In this document: one piece after another, positions 7,823 to 14,348 of the stretch
Numbering within the stretch: the stretch's first letter is position 1
Layout: every line of letters starts with the position of its first letter
Notes under the pieces: model-generated
Told to the model about the DNA's origin: nothing
The model's database searches: none
The model's input: only the letters and a program-made list of their open reading frames with translations
Made by a program: the position numbers and the translations under genes
Assembly (NCBI GenBank): GCA_959018215.1
Contig: CAUEKL010000021.1
Coordinates: forward strand, 1 to 18,115
Source: an uncultured Gemmiger sp.
GTDB taxonomy: Bacteria; Bacillota; Clostridia; Oscillospirales; Ruminococcaceae
Reading direction: 5' to 3'
DNA: 18,115 bases

Positions 7823-10564
7823 TCACTCCTTTTTGTCTGATTTGACGGATTGTATGAACTGCGTCCACAGCGGACCCAGATTTTTGATTTCCCGCCGGGC
7901 AGCCATGCGCTTTTTGACCAGTGCGCCGTCTGTGCTGGGTGGGCCCGAAAGCAGGCGATGATATTCGGTGATCCGCCGCAGCTGCCGGGCCATGCTGGGC
8001 TGGGGATTGGCCAGGCTGGCATAAATGCGGCGGCTGTCTTCCCCGGATTCGTTCTGGAAGAACTGCAGCATTTTTTCGTACAGTTCACGCTGGATGCCGA
8101 AGTAGATAGAACGGGAAAGCATCCGGATGGCATTGCTCACCTCTTCCTGACGGATACAGTAGGTGGTCATCAGTTCGTTCCTGTGCCGGGGGATTTCATC
8201 CGTGAGCCGTCCCGCAATATCCATCAGGAAGGACATCTGCTGGGTCAGGGACTGGATCAGCGGATAGGTGATGGTAAAAATGTTGTACAGCTTGTGGGGA
8301 TTCATACTGTCGGCCCAGCACAAAACCGCTGCGGTGAGAAGGCATTTATTCCGCGTCTGTGGCTTGTCCAGGTTCACTGTTTCCATCAGCGGCCGCATGG
8401 CATCCCGTATGGACAGAGTGTCGATCAGCTGTTCCAGCTTATCCCGGCTGAGGGCATTTTCCCGCAGCTCTTCGGGGGTCATCGGTTCCCCGCCGTTTTC
8501 CTGCATTCTTCTCTTGGCGGCCAGCCGGTCAACATCCAGCGCCTCTACCTCGCTTTTCAGGCTGGGGGCATCCAGCAGACAGTAAATGAATACCGCTTCC
8601 CGGAAGACGGACGTTTCCCATGGCTCTGCCTCCAAAGACTGGTGCAGCGCCTTCAGTATACACCGGTAATCCCCGATGCTGGGGGTATACCCCCGTACCT
8701 GCTGTCCTTTCTCGGTCACATAATACCGGGCCGTTGTCCGGATAGTGACCACATTACTTCCCTGACAACAGATGTCCACCAGCTTTTCCTGCAGCAGAAA
8801 ACTCAGCGCCGCATCCAGCAAGATTGTCTGCCCCGGAACACGGGGCAGCTGTTCCAGCCATTCCTGCAGTTCATCCTTGGCCATGGCATCCTCGCTCGTA
8901 TCCGGCAGGAGGCACAGCAGCAGAAAAGGCAGGGTCTGGTTATCCGGATCAAAAATCCGGCTGTACATCACGTCGGCCTGTACCGGATTGCGGATCTGCC
9001 TCCAGTGTTCATACATTCCCTCCCCCGCTTCAAAGCGCTTGTCTTGCGGGCTGTGTCCGTTGATGATGGGATGGACCCACCCTTCAATGTCCTGCATGGA
9101 AAGTCCGGGGCGCAAACGTCCCGCACGTCCCACATAGTTCTGATACTCGTTGGCCGTAAGCAGGCACTGCTTCCGGTTTTTCATCTTGGACATATCGGCA
9201 ATGATCACCACATCCACCGCACTGTTCACTCCGAAAGCCAGCGTTTCGGTGCTGCACACGATCTTCAGCCTTCCCGTTTCCAGGAATTGCTCCTCGATAT
9301 AGCAGCGCAGTTCGTTGGGCACGGCTGAACTGTGAAATCCGATACCGCTGCACAGAGCCCGGTAATGGTCCTCTTCCAGAATGCCGAACAGCTCATCCTC
9401 GGTCATTTCGGTGCTGCGCAGGGAAGAGCCGTCAAAGCTTTTTACCTGCCGGGAACAGCCTTCCAGCACCTCCTTTTTGCATTCCTCCAGGTCAGGCGCT
9501 TTGGGCAGGATATCCTGCAGCAGCCCGTAAAGGTACAACGCCAGCCGGCGCACTTCCTCGCGGTTATTCCAGAAAATCAGGACCTGACGGTGGTTTTGCA
9601 GATGCCACCGGCACAGACTGGCGATGACAAACGCCTTGTATGGCATTCCCTTTGGGATGGCGGTGACCGGATACCGACACGGGCCGTTTACCAGCGGGCA
9701 CGGAAGCGTCTGGTCACGACGGCAGGGAAGATCCACCGGGCACAGGTAGGGGGACTCCCCTTCTGCGGTAACATTCAGGCACCGGGTGTTCTCCTTCCTT
9801 CCCTGCCTGCAGATGTGCATCATGGGCGGCAGGGGAGATTCTTCTCCTTCTGCCTGGGGATATGCCACCTTTTTTTCCTGTTTTCCCGCCACAAATACCG
9901 GACGTTCCAGCAACTTGGGCCGCGAACCGGATTCCACAAGGGCAAGACCAAATTTTTGCACATAGGCAGACCAGTCATAAAACGGTGTGGCCAGCAAGGT
10001 CATGCGGGGCCGTCCGTACTGCCGCTGCATCATGCGGCACCAGATCAGAAGAAAATCCAGTTTGGCCCCCCGGCCTTCGTCGGCCAGAAGTCCGATCTCA
10101 TCAAAGACCACCTCGTCGAACTGACTCAGAAACGCATGGTTTTCACAGGAGAAAAGGAAAGCCTTCTCACTGATGACCACCGCCACATCCATCTCGGCCC
10201 GCTGGATGATATTGTCCGCATAGCGATACTCCCCTGTCGACTGTACAGTCCACAGGGGTTTTTCGATGCCATATACTTGCTGGAAAGGGGCCACCAGTTC
10301 GGTACATTTCTGGGAGGCCAGTGCCTTGTAGGGCACCACAAACAACATTTTGGGACGGGAACGCTGTTGCTGATCCGCCTCATGGACCCTCTGGTAATAC
10401 ATCAGCATCGGCACCAGGGTTTTTCCGCTGGAAGTAGGCCCAATCACCAGAATGTTTCGGTCCGGTTCCAGGATCTGCGGGTCTCGAAAGGCTTTTTCCT
10501 GCAGTTCGGTAAAATTCGTATAGCCCATAGAGGCCGCCATAGCTTTAAGGGAATGATAGTTCAT
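7823..10564 (-). CDS. SF2 DEAD/DEAH-type helicase with six-cysteine insertion
   Basis: The 913-aa protein has a full set of SF2 motifs: Q-motif-like YTNFTELQEKAF (15-26), Walker A GPTSSGKT (42-49), Ia VPYKALASQK (77-86), DEIG box (155-158), III LLATPF (190-195), IV QVLIFWNNREEV (327-338), V STETLAFGVN (438-447) and VI NYVGRAGRLRPG (476-487). These place it in the Ski2/Hel308-like group, like its downstream partner. Between motifs III and IV an insertion carries C252, C262, C275, C281, C289 and C296, spaced like a zinc or iron-sulfur site. A winged-helix-like segment follows at roughly 575-625, then a helical C-terminus without recognisable features. The ATG at 10564 has AAAGGA six bases upstream. 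It is the middle gene, 48 bp after the 444-aa gene. Helicase identity is firm; substrate and role are unknown. Confidence 0.88.
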   Translation of the reverse strand: MNYHSLKAMAASMGYTNFTELQEKAFRDPQILEPDRNILVIGPTSSGKTLVPMLMYYQRVHEADQQQRSRPKMLFVVPYKALASQKCTELVAPFQQVYGIEKPLWTVQSTGEYRYADNIIQRAEMDVAVVISEKAFLFSCENHAFLSQFDEVVFDEIGLLADEGRGAKLDFLLIWCRMMQRQYGRPRMTLLATPFYDWSAYVQKFGLALVESGSRPKLLERPVFVAGKQEKKVAYPQAEGEESPLPPMMHICRQGRKENTRCLNVTAEGESPYLCPVDLPCRRDQTLPCPLVNGPCRYPVTAIPKGMPYKAFVIASLCRWHLQNHRQVLIFWNNREEVRRLALYLYGLLQDILPKAPDLEECKKEVLEGCSRQVKSFDGSSLRSTEMTEDELFGILEEDHYRALCSGIGFHSSAVPNELRCYIEEQFLETGRLKIVCSTETLAFGVNSAVDVVIIADMSKMKNRKQCLLTANEYQNYVGRAGRLRPGLSMQDIEGWVHPIINGHSPQDKRFEAGEGMYEHWRQIRNPVQADVMYSRIFDPDNQTLPFLLLCLLPDTSEDAMAKDELQEWLEQLPRVPGQTILLDAALSFLLQEKLVDICCQGSNVVTIRTTARYYVTEKGQQVRGYTPSIGDYRCILKALHQSLEAEPWETSVFREAVFIYCLLDAPSLKSEVEALDVDRLAAKRRMQENGGEPMTPEELRENALSRDKLEQLIDTLSIRDAMRPLMETVNLDKPQTRNKCLLTAAVLCWADSMNPHKLYNIFTITYPLIQSLTQQMSFLMDIAGRLTDEIPRHRNELMTTYCIRQEEVSNAIRMLSRSIYFGIQRELYEKMLQFFQNESGEDSRRIYASLANPQPSMARQLRRITEYHRLLSGPPSTDGALVKKRMAARREIKNLGPLWTQFIQSVKSDKKE
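7826..7831 (-). promoter_or_regulatory. Ribosome binding site that sets the helicase-TIR start
   Basis: Minus-strand AAGGAG overlaps the last codons of the upstream helicase gene and lies 11 bases before the ATG at 7814. It supports that ATG over the upstream in-frame GTG at 7868, which has no clear site, and suggests translational coupling of the two helicases. Confidence 0.65.
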
Positions 10565-10612
10565 CCTGTTTCCTTTCTGTCCATGATTTCAGGACGGTCC
10601 GCAGCCTTTCTC

Positions 10613-11947
10613 TTACCCGAGCCGGACAGTCAGTTCTCCGTCCCTGCCCACGACAAGAGTCAGGCCCCGGGTGCACAGATCCAGCATCCGCTGTTGTTCT
10701 TCCTGTGTAAAGGCGTATGGTGTTTCCCGCAGAGCCTGCGTCACCAGCTCGGTCACCCCGGGCAGCCGGCAGGCCGCCAGCCGGGCCCGGACACGCTCCA
10801 GTGCCAGCGCACTTTTACGGGCATAGTCCGTATGTATCTGCGGCAGGAAACACAGATGTTCCTGCTGCCCTTCCTTGTTCCATTCCGGTCCACGACTGCG
10901 GCCGGTGACGATCAGATATCTGCCGTCCAGAATACCGCCGTCATACAGGTTGCGGAAAAGCTCTGTATCACCGGTAGCCAGAATCAGTGGACCGTTCTCC
11001 GCAAACACTTCCTCCGAAATCAGATCCGCCAGCATATTGCGCCACTCCTCGCTGCCGGGCAGGCAGGTTCCCTCCACCTCATGCAGTTCGGCCTGCAGGC
11101 TTTCTGCCATCGGCTGCCAGCTGTCCTTCATGACAGCCGGACACAGAAGCAGCACCCGGCCGATGCATCCGGCATACCGGTCTCCTGCTTCTTCCCGGAA
11201 AGCCTGCAGCGAGGCCAGGTCGGTGGTTGCACAGTCCACAACCGCCACCGCGCTTTCCTTCCCGCTGAGGAAGATGCTCAGCGCACGGGTATCCCCTTCC
11301 TCCTCGCCGTACCAGCAGTCCTTGTTGCGTTCATACAGCTGCCGCAGAAACCGGTTGTCCTCCACGAGGATATTCCCTTCACACATGTTCCAGTTGATAT
11401 AGCAGCCATAGGGATAACTTTTGTGCCTGAAAAGATAGTCGTTTGTGCGCGGCAGCACATTCCGCTCATTGGTTCCGGAAGGAAAAAGGATCATCTCTCG
11501 GATATACCGCCAGGTAATCTCCGGCGGAAACAGCCGACCCACTTCCGGCCTGTCCAGCTGCCGGCTCAGCAGGTTGTTAAGGTTCATCAGGTAGGCGTAC
11601 AGATTGGGCCGGTTCATGAAAATTTCCACCCCGTTGCTATGCAGGCGCATAATGGATTCCATGGGCAGAATGTCAAATTCCTCACCGGTGGCGGTTCTGA
11701 CCTTTTCCAGGGTAAAAATATTGCGGCTTTCTTCCTCAAAGGCTCTCCTGAGGCGGTCGCTGTTGCGGAGCATCCGATACCGCAGAATGCACAGATCCCG
11801 CACAATCTGGGCGGCAGGTATGCGGTCCAGTTTTTCAAACACATTGCGGAGCAGCCCATCGGCCCCACTTTCCGCAAAAAAGTTCTTTTTCTGCGCACCA
11901 ATCAGGTAAGCAACGGTTGAACACACCGTCCGTTTGACTTCTGCCAT
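10613..11947 (-). CDS. Uncharacterised 444-aa protein, possible PIN/NYN-like nuclease; first gene of helicase operon
   Basis: I do not recognise a family with certainty. The N-terminal ~180 residues are mostly helical and soluble, with no signal peptide or membrane segment. Residues about 232-350 follow a PIN/NYN-like pattern: strand plus acidic residue (AVAVVDCATTD, D238), helix, strand (GRVLLLCP, 263-270), helix with an acidic residue (WRNMLADLISEE, D308), then strand and acidic turn (PLILATGDTEL, D327) and strand RYLIVTG (343-349). The three aspartates could form a metal site as in NYN RNases, but the match is weak and could be a non-catalytic Rossmann-like fold. The ATG at 11947 has a perfect GGAGGT seven bases upstream; a GTG nine bases earlier in frame is disfavoured. 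It leads the operon, so a sensor, adaptor or nuclease role is equally possible. Confidence 0.8.
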   Translation of the reverse strand: MAEVKRTVCSTVAYLIGAQKKNFFAESGADGLLRNVFEKLDRIPAAQIVRDLCILRYRMLRNSDRLRRAFEEESRNIFTLEKVRTATGEEFDILPMESIMRLHSNGVEIFMNRPNLYAYLMNLNNLLSRQLDRPEVGRLFPPEITWRYIREMILFPSGTNERNVLPRTNDYLFRHKSYPYGCYINWNMCEGNILVEDNRFLRQLYERNKDCWYGEEEGDTRALSIFLSGKESAVAVVDCATTDLASLQAFREEAGDRYAGCIGRVLLLCPAVMKDSWQPMAESLQAELHEVEGTCLPGSEEWRNMLADLISEEVFAENGPLILATGDTELFRNLYDGGILDGRYLIVTGRSRGPEWNKEGQQEHLCFLPQIHTDYARKSALALERVRARLAACRLPGVTELVTQALRETPYAFTQEEQQRMLDLCTRGLTLVVGRDGELTVRLG

Positions 11948-11954
11948 ACAGTAC

Positions 11955-11960
11955 ACCTCC
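11955..11960 (-). promoter_or_regulatory. Ribosome binding site of the operon's first gene
   Basis: GGAGGT on the minus strand, seven bases before the ATG at 11947. It decides the start in favour of ATG over the in-frame GTG at 11956, which would overlap the site. Confidence 0.75.
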
Positions 11961-11997
11961 GCCGCGCATCAAGTGATAGCACTCTCTATTTTCGTTA

Positions 11998-12006
11998 ATT
12001 ATATCA
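11998..12006 (-). promoter_or_regulatory. Extended -10 promoter of the putative defence operon
   Basis: On the minus strand TGATATAAT combines a perfect TATAAT (12003-11998) with the TGn extension. I find no good -35 at 16-18 bp (CTTCCG/TTCCGG). The start would lie near 11991, giving a leader of about 44 nt. An extended -10 without a -35 suggests modest basal expression or dependence on an activator. Confidence 0.55.
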
Positions 12007-12226
12007 TTTGCACCGTTTGCCGGAAGGATAACAGAGAGATTTCTATGGTGTTCCCACCAATTTCAACGGAATTCACAACTCTGCTCTACATATTTTGGCA
12101 GATTTTCCTTCCGTTTTTTCTTTTCCGCATGGCGATTCTTCCCGCTCCCTCTTCCGGGGCCCGGCAATCCCGAAGCCCCGCTTGGCAGAAGCAGGGTCCG
12201 CCCATCACAAAAAGCGCGTCGGATTA

Positions 12227-12242
12227 TTGCGTGCGCACACAA
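12227..12242. promoter_or_regulatory. Probable MarR-type operator palindrome
   Basis: TTGCGTGCGCACACAA is a 16-bp palindrome with a single mismatched symmetric pair (TTGyGTGCGCACrCAA). It covers the -35 hexamer and start of the spacer of the marR promoter. MarR-family proteins typically repress their own operon from such sites, so this is the obvious candidate operator. Confidence 0.65.
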
Positions 12243-12255
12243 TTTGATGTATACT
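12227..12255 (+). promoter_or_regulatory. Promoter of marR-MATE operon
   Basis: TTGCGT (12227-12232), a 17-bp spacer and TATACT (12250-12255). The predicted start near 12262 gives a short leader of about 34 nt. The -35 is embedded in the palindrome above. Confidence 0.65.
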
Positions 12256-12281
12256 GTTTTTGGTTATTGCTTACAAAGAAT

Positions 12282-12287
12282 AGGAGG
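12282..12287 (+). promoter_or_regulatory. Ribosome binding site that sets a TTG start
   Basis: A perfect AGGAGG eight bases before the TTG at 12296. No ATG or GTG lies at usable spacing in this frame, so the rare TTG start of the MarR gene is well supported. Confidence 0.8.
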
Positions 12288-12295
12288 TTATCTGG

Positions 12296-12745
12296 TTGAA
12301 ACTGCTGAAATGGCTTTCTGTGAGCGACCGATTTTCCAAAGTATATCTGGATGAACTGCTGGCGCCGTTGGGCATCAACAGCAGCCAGCATATGTACATT
12401 CTGAAAATCTGCGACCATCCCGGCTGTCTGCAGGATTCTCTGCTGGACAGTTTTTATCTCCACCCCAGCAACATCGTGCGCACCATCGCCGCGCTGGAGA
12501 AAAAGGGATTCCTGACCCGGGAGCCCTACGAAAAAGACAAGCGTACCTGCCGCCTCTACCCTACCCCCAAGGCCCTGGCCATCGCTGACCGGGTCCGGGA
12601 AGCCTGCGCCCGGACGGAGGCAGCCCTGCTGCAAGGGCTGGATGAGGAAGAGCGGGACGCCTTTGCCCGCCTGCTGGTACAGGCCGGGCGGCAGATTGCG
12701 GGCGAATTGAGGATGGAGCGCAAGGAGGATGAGTTCGATGAATGA
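12296..12745 (+). CDS. MarR-family transcriptional regulator
   Basis: A 149-aa protein of normal MarR length. It has a dimerisation helix at the N-terminus, a winged helix-turn-helix with HPSNIVRTIAALEKKGFL as recognition segment (about residues 56-73), and a wing carrying YEKDKRTCRLYPTPKA (about 78-93). The DKR signature of the MarR wing is intact. C-terminal helices complete the dimer interface. The start is TTG with a perfect ribosome binding site. The stop codon overlaps the MATE gene, so the two are translationally coupled. It probably represses itself and the pump by binding the palindrome over the promoter, and is released by a small-molecule ligand that I cannot predict. Confidence 0.92.
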   Translation: MKLLKWLSVSDRFSKVYLDELLAPLGINSSQHMYILKICDHPGCLQDSLLDSFYLHPSNIVRTIAALEKKGFLTREPYEKDKRTCRLYPTPKALAIADRVREACARTEAALLQGLDEEERDAFARLLVQAGRQIAGELRMERKEDEFDE

Positions 12746-14102
12746 GAACCCGCTTGGGTACGAAAGTATTCCCAAACTGCTGCGGGGTTTTGCCGTTCCC
12801 AGTATCACCGCCACCCTGGTCAGTTCCTTATATAATATCGTGGACCAGATTTTCATCGGCCAGGGGGTGGGGTATCTGGGCAATGCCGCCACCAATGTTT
12901 CCTATCCCCTGTCCACCATCTGTCTGGCTATCTCGCTGCTGATCGGCATCGGCAGTTCCGCCCGCTTTTCCCTCTGCCTGGGCAAGGCAGAACCGGACAA
13001 AGCCGCCCGCATTGCCGGCAGCGGCATTTCTTTGATGCTGCTGGCCGGGATACTTTATCTGGCGGTGGGGGAGCTGTTTCTCACGCCTCTGCTGCAGGTT
13101 TTCGGCGCCACGGCCGATGTACTGCCCTATGCCCGGCAATACGCCGGTATCACATTGGCAGGCATGCCGTTTCTGATCTTCACCAACGGCATGAGCAACC
13201 TTATCCGCGCCGACGGCAGGCCCCGATATTCCATGGTCTGCATGGTGGTGGGGGCCATTGTCAACACCATCCTGGACCCCATCTTTATTTTTGTGCTGAA
13301 CTGGGGCGTGAGCGGCGCAGCCCTGGCCACCGTACTGGGTCAGATCCTTTCTTTTGTGCTGGCGGCCGGATATCTGGGGCAGTTCCAGACCATCCGGCTG
13401 CACAAAAGCTGTTTTATCGTAGATCCAAAAGACACCCTGCGCACCCTGTACATGGGCATCAGCAGCTGCATCAACCAGGTGGCCATCACCTTTGTGCAGA
13501 TCGTGCTGAACAACTCCCTGACCTACTACGGTGCCTTGTCGGTGTATGGGTCGGACATTCCCCTGGCCGCCTGCGGCATCGTCATGAAAACCAACGCCAT
13601 TCTGCTGTCCATCATCGTGGGCATCTCACAGGGTGTACAGCCCATCATCGGCTACAACTACGGTGCCGGAAAATACGACCGGGTACGGCAGGCTTATCTG
13701 CTGGCCATCCGGTGGAACTTTGCGGTGTCGGCGGTGGGGTTCTGCCTGTTCCAGTTTGCTCCCGGCCCCATCATCTCCCTGTTCGGCAAAGGGGATGCCC
13801 TGTATTACGAATTTGCCGTGCGGTTCATGCGGATCTTCCTTTTTATGGCGCTGGTCAACGGGGTGCAGCTGCTTTCCTCCAACTTTTTCACCGCCATCGG
13901 CAAAGCTTTGCGGGGACTGCTTCTTTCCCTGACACGGCAGGTGTTTTTCCTGATTCCGCTGATTCTGCTGCTGCCGCTGCGGTTCGGCATCTTCGGGGTG
14001 CTGCTGGCCGGGCCCATTGCAGATTTTGTGGCCTTTCTGATTTCCTGGATCATGGTGCGGCGGGAATTTTCCCTTTGGAAAAAGCAGAAAACCACAGCCT
14101 GA
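12738..14102 (+). CDS. MATE-family multidrug efflux transporter
   Basis: A 454-aa integral membrane protein with about twelve hydrophobic segments in two related halves, the usual MATE size. The N-terminus (LLRGFAVPSITATLVSSLYN, then IVDQIFIGQGVGYLGNAA) is typical of the MepA/NorM-like MATE group. GMSNLIRADGRPRYSM and VQPIIGYNYGAGKYDRVRQA are the characteristic conserved loops of the first and second halves. It probably exports cationic drugs or metabolites by antiport with Na+ or H+. I chose the ATG at 12738, nine bases after GGAGG (12724-12728); an in-frame ATG at 12729 touches that site. It overlaps the marR stop by 8 bp, so drug-responsive control by MarR is likely. The substrate is unknown. 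Confidence 0.94.
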   Translation: MNENPLGYESIPKLLRGFAVPSITATLVSSLYNIVDQIFIGQGVGYLGNAATNVSYPLSTICLAISLLIGIGSSARFSLCLGKAEPDKAARIAGSGISLMLLAGILYLAVGELFLTPLLQVFGATADVLPYARQYAGITLAGMPFLIFTNGMSNLIRADGRPRYSMVCMVVGAIVNTILDPIFIFVLNWGVSGAALATVLGQILSFVLAAGYLGQFQTIRLHKSCFIVDPKDTLRTLYMGISSCINQVAITFVQIVLNNSLTYYGALSVYGSDIPLAACGIVMKTNAILLSIIVGISQGVQPIIGYNYGAGKYDRVRQAYLLAIRWNFAVSAVGFCLFQFAPGPIISLFGKGDALYYEFAVRFMRIFLFMALVNGVQLLSSNFFTAIGKALRGLLLSLTRQVFFLIPLILLLPLRFGIFGVLLAGPIADFVAFLISWIMVRREFSLWKKQKTTA

Positions 14103-14118
14103 CTGCCTTTCCTTTTTC

Positions 14119-14147
14119 TTGACAAGGTTGCCTATAAACGGTACAAT
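14119..14147 (+). promoter_or_regulatory. Consensus promoter downstream of MATE gene
   Basis: A perfect TTGACA (14119-14124), a 17-bp spacer and TACAAT (14142-14147). It lies 16 bases after the MATE stop. Nothing protein-coding begins within 190 bp, and a terminator lies about 100 bp downstream, so it drives either a small RNA or an attenuated leader for queH. Confidence 0.75.
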
Positions 14148-14153
14148 TCAGGT

Positions 14154-14274
14154 AACGTTCTCTTTCTGAAAAACCGGACCGGAAGGAAGCCGGCGGCATC
14201 CTTTCACGGCGGACACCCTCCGGCCCGCTTCGGGATAAAAAAGCAGGCCCCCGGCAAACTGCCGGGGGCCTTTT
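14154..14274 (+). ncRNA. Candidate small RNA or attenuated leader
   Basis: The predicted start near 14154 follows the consensus promoter and the 3' end is the terminator at 14246-14274, giving about 120 nt. The body contains a local hairpin capped by GGAA (CCGGACC-GGAA-GGAAGCCGG, about 14173-14192). It also has CCCG-CTT-CGGG (about 14223-14233) followed by an A-run just before the terminator. No long ORF lies inside. I cannot assign it to a known RNA family: CCGGAAGGAAGC recalls the SRP RNA tip, but the flanks do not pair as in SRP RNA. Confidence 0.4.
14246..14274. terminator. Strong terminator inside the MATE-queH gap
   Basis: GGCCCCCGGC (14246-14255) pairs perfectly with GCCGGGGGCC (14261-14270) across a five-base loop, followed by TTTT. 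On the minus strand the hairpin is followed by TGC and six T, so it works in both directions. Confidence 0.88.
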
Positions 14275-14283
14275 GCAACACAA

Positions 14284-14317
14284 AACGGCGTGTCGGTCCC
14301 TGTTCCGACACGCCGTT
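14284..14317. repeat. Perfect 13-bp hairpin with loop TCCCTGTT
   Basis: AACGGCGTGTCGG (14284-14296) pairs with CCGACACGCCGTT (14305-14317) around the 8-base loop TCCCTGTT. On the minus strand a short T-run follows. The same loop recurs in a second hairpin at 14384-14405. Confidence 0.75.
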
Positions 14318-14348
14318 CCCGAAAAGAAGAAAAGAGAAAGAGGAGTGG

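Larger units (their letters stand above)
11948..12295. promoter_or_regulatory. Divergent intergenic region between defence operon and marR gene (348 bp)
   Basis: This holds the operon promoter, the marR promoter and its palindrome. It also contains a 14-bp inverted repeat TGGTG-TTCC-CACCA (12046-12059), CTCTCT/AGAGAG arms flanking the operon -10 (11982-11987, 12033-12038), and a weak CGGGGC/GCCCCG hairpin (12155-12180). I see no gene in it and no copy of the tRNA-Leu 3' end that would mark an attachment site. Confidence 0.5.

Noticed and set aside
5829..11920. Very long plus-strand ORFs (710, 492 and 862 codons) opposite the helicase operon
   Set aside because: They are antisense shadows: no recognisable domains, and the minus-strand proteins have intact helicase motifs and good ribosome binding sites.
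3579..11947. Assignment of the operon to Hachiman
   Set aside because: Hachiman has a HamA (DUF1837) protein with one HamB helicase. I see no DUF1837-like nuclease signature, there are two helicases, and one carries a TIR domain.
14173..14192. SRP (4.5S-like) RNA, from the string CCGGAAGGAAGC
   Set aside because: The 12-base match to the SRP tip is good, but the 5' side lacks the conserved symmetric-loop bases, the 3' side lacks AGCA, and the flanking arms do not pair into the long SRP helix.
14223..14245. preQ1-I riboswitch before queH, from a hairpin followed by ATAAAAAAGC and a terminator
   Set aside because: The hairpin loop is only three bases, without the conserved loop needed to pair with the A-rich tail, and queH lies 255 bp beyond the terminator.
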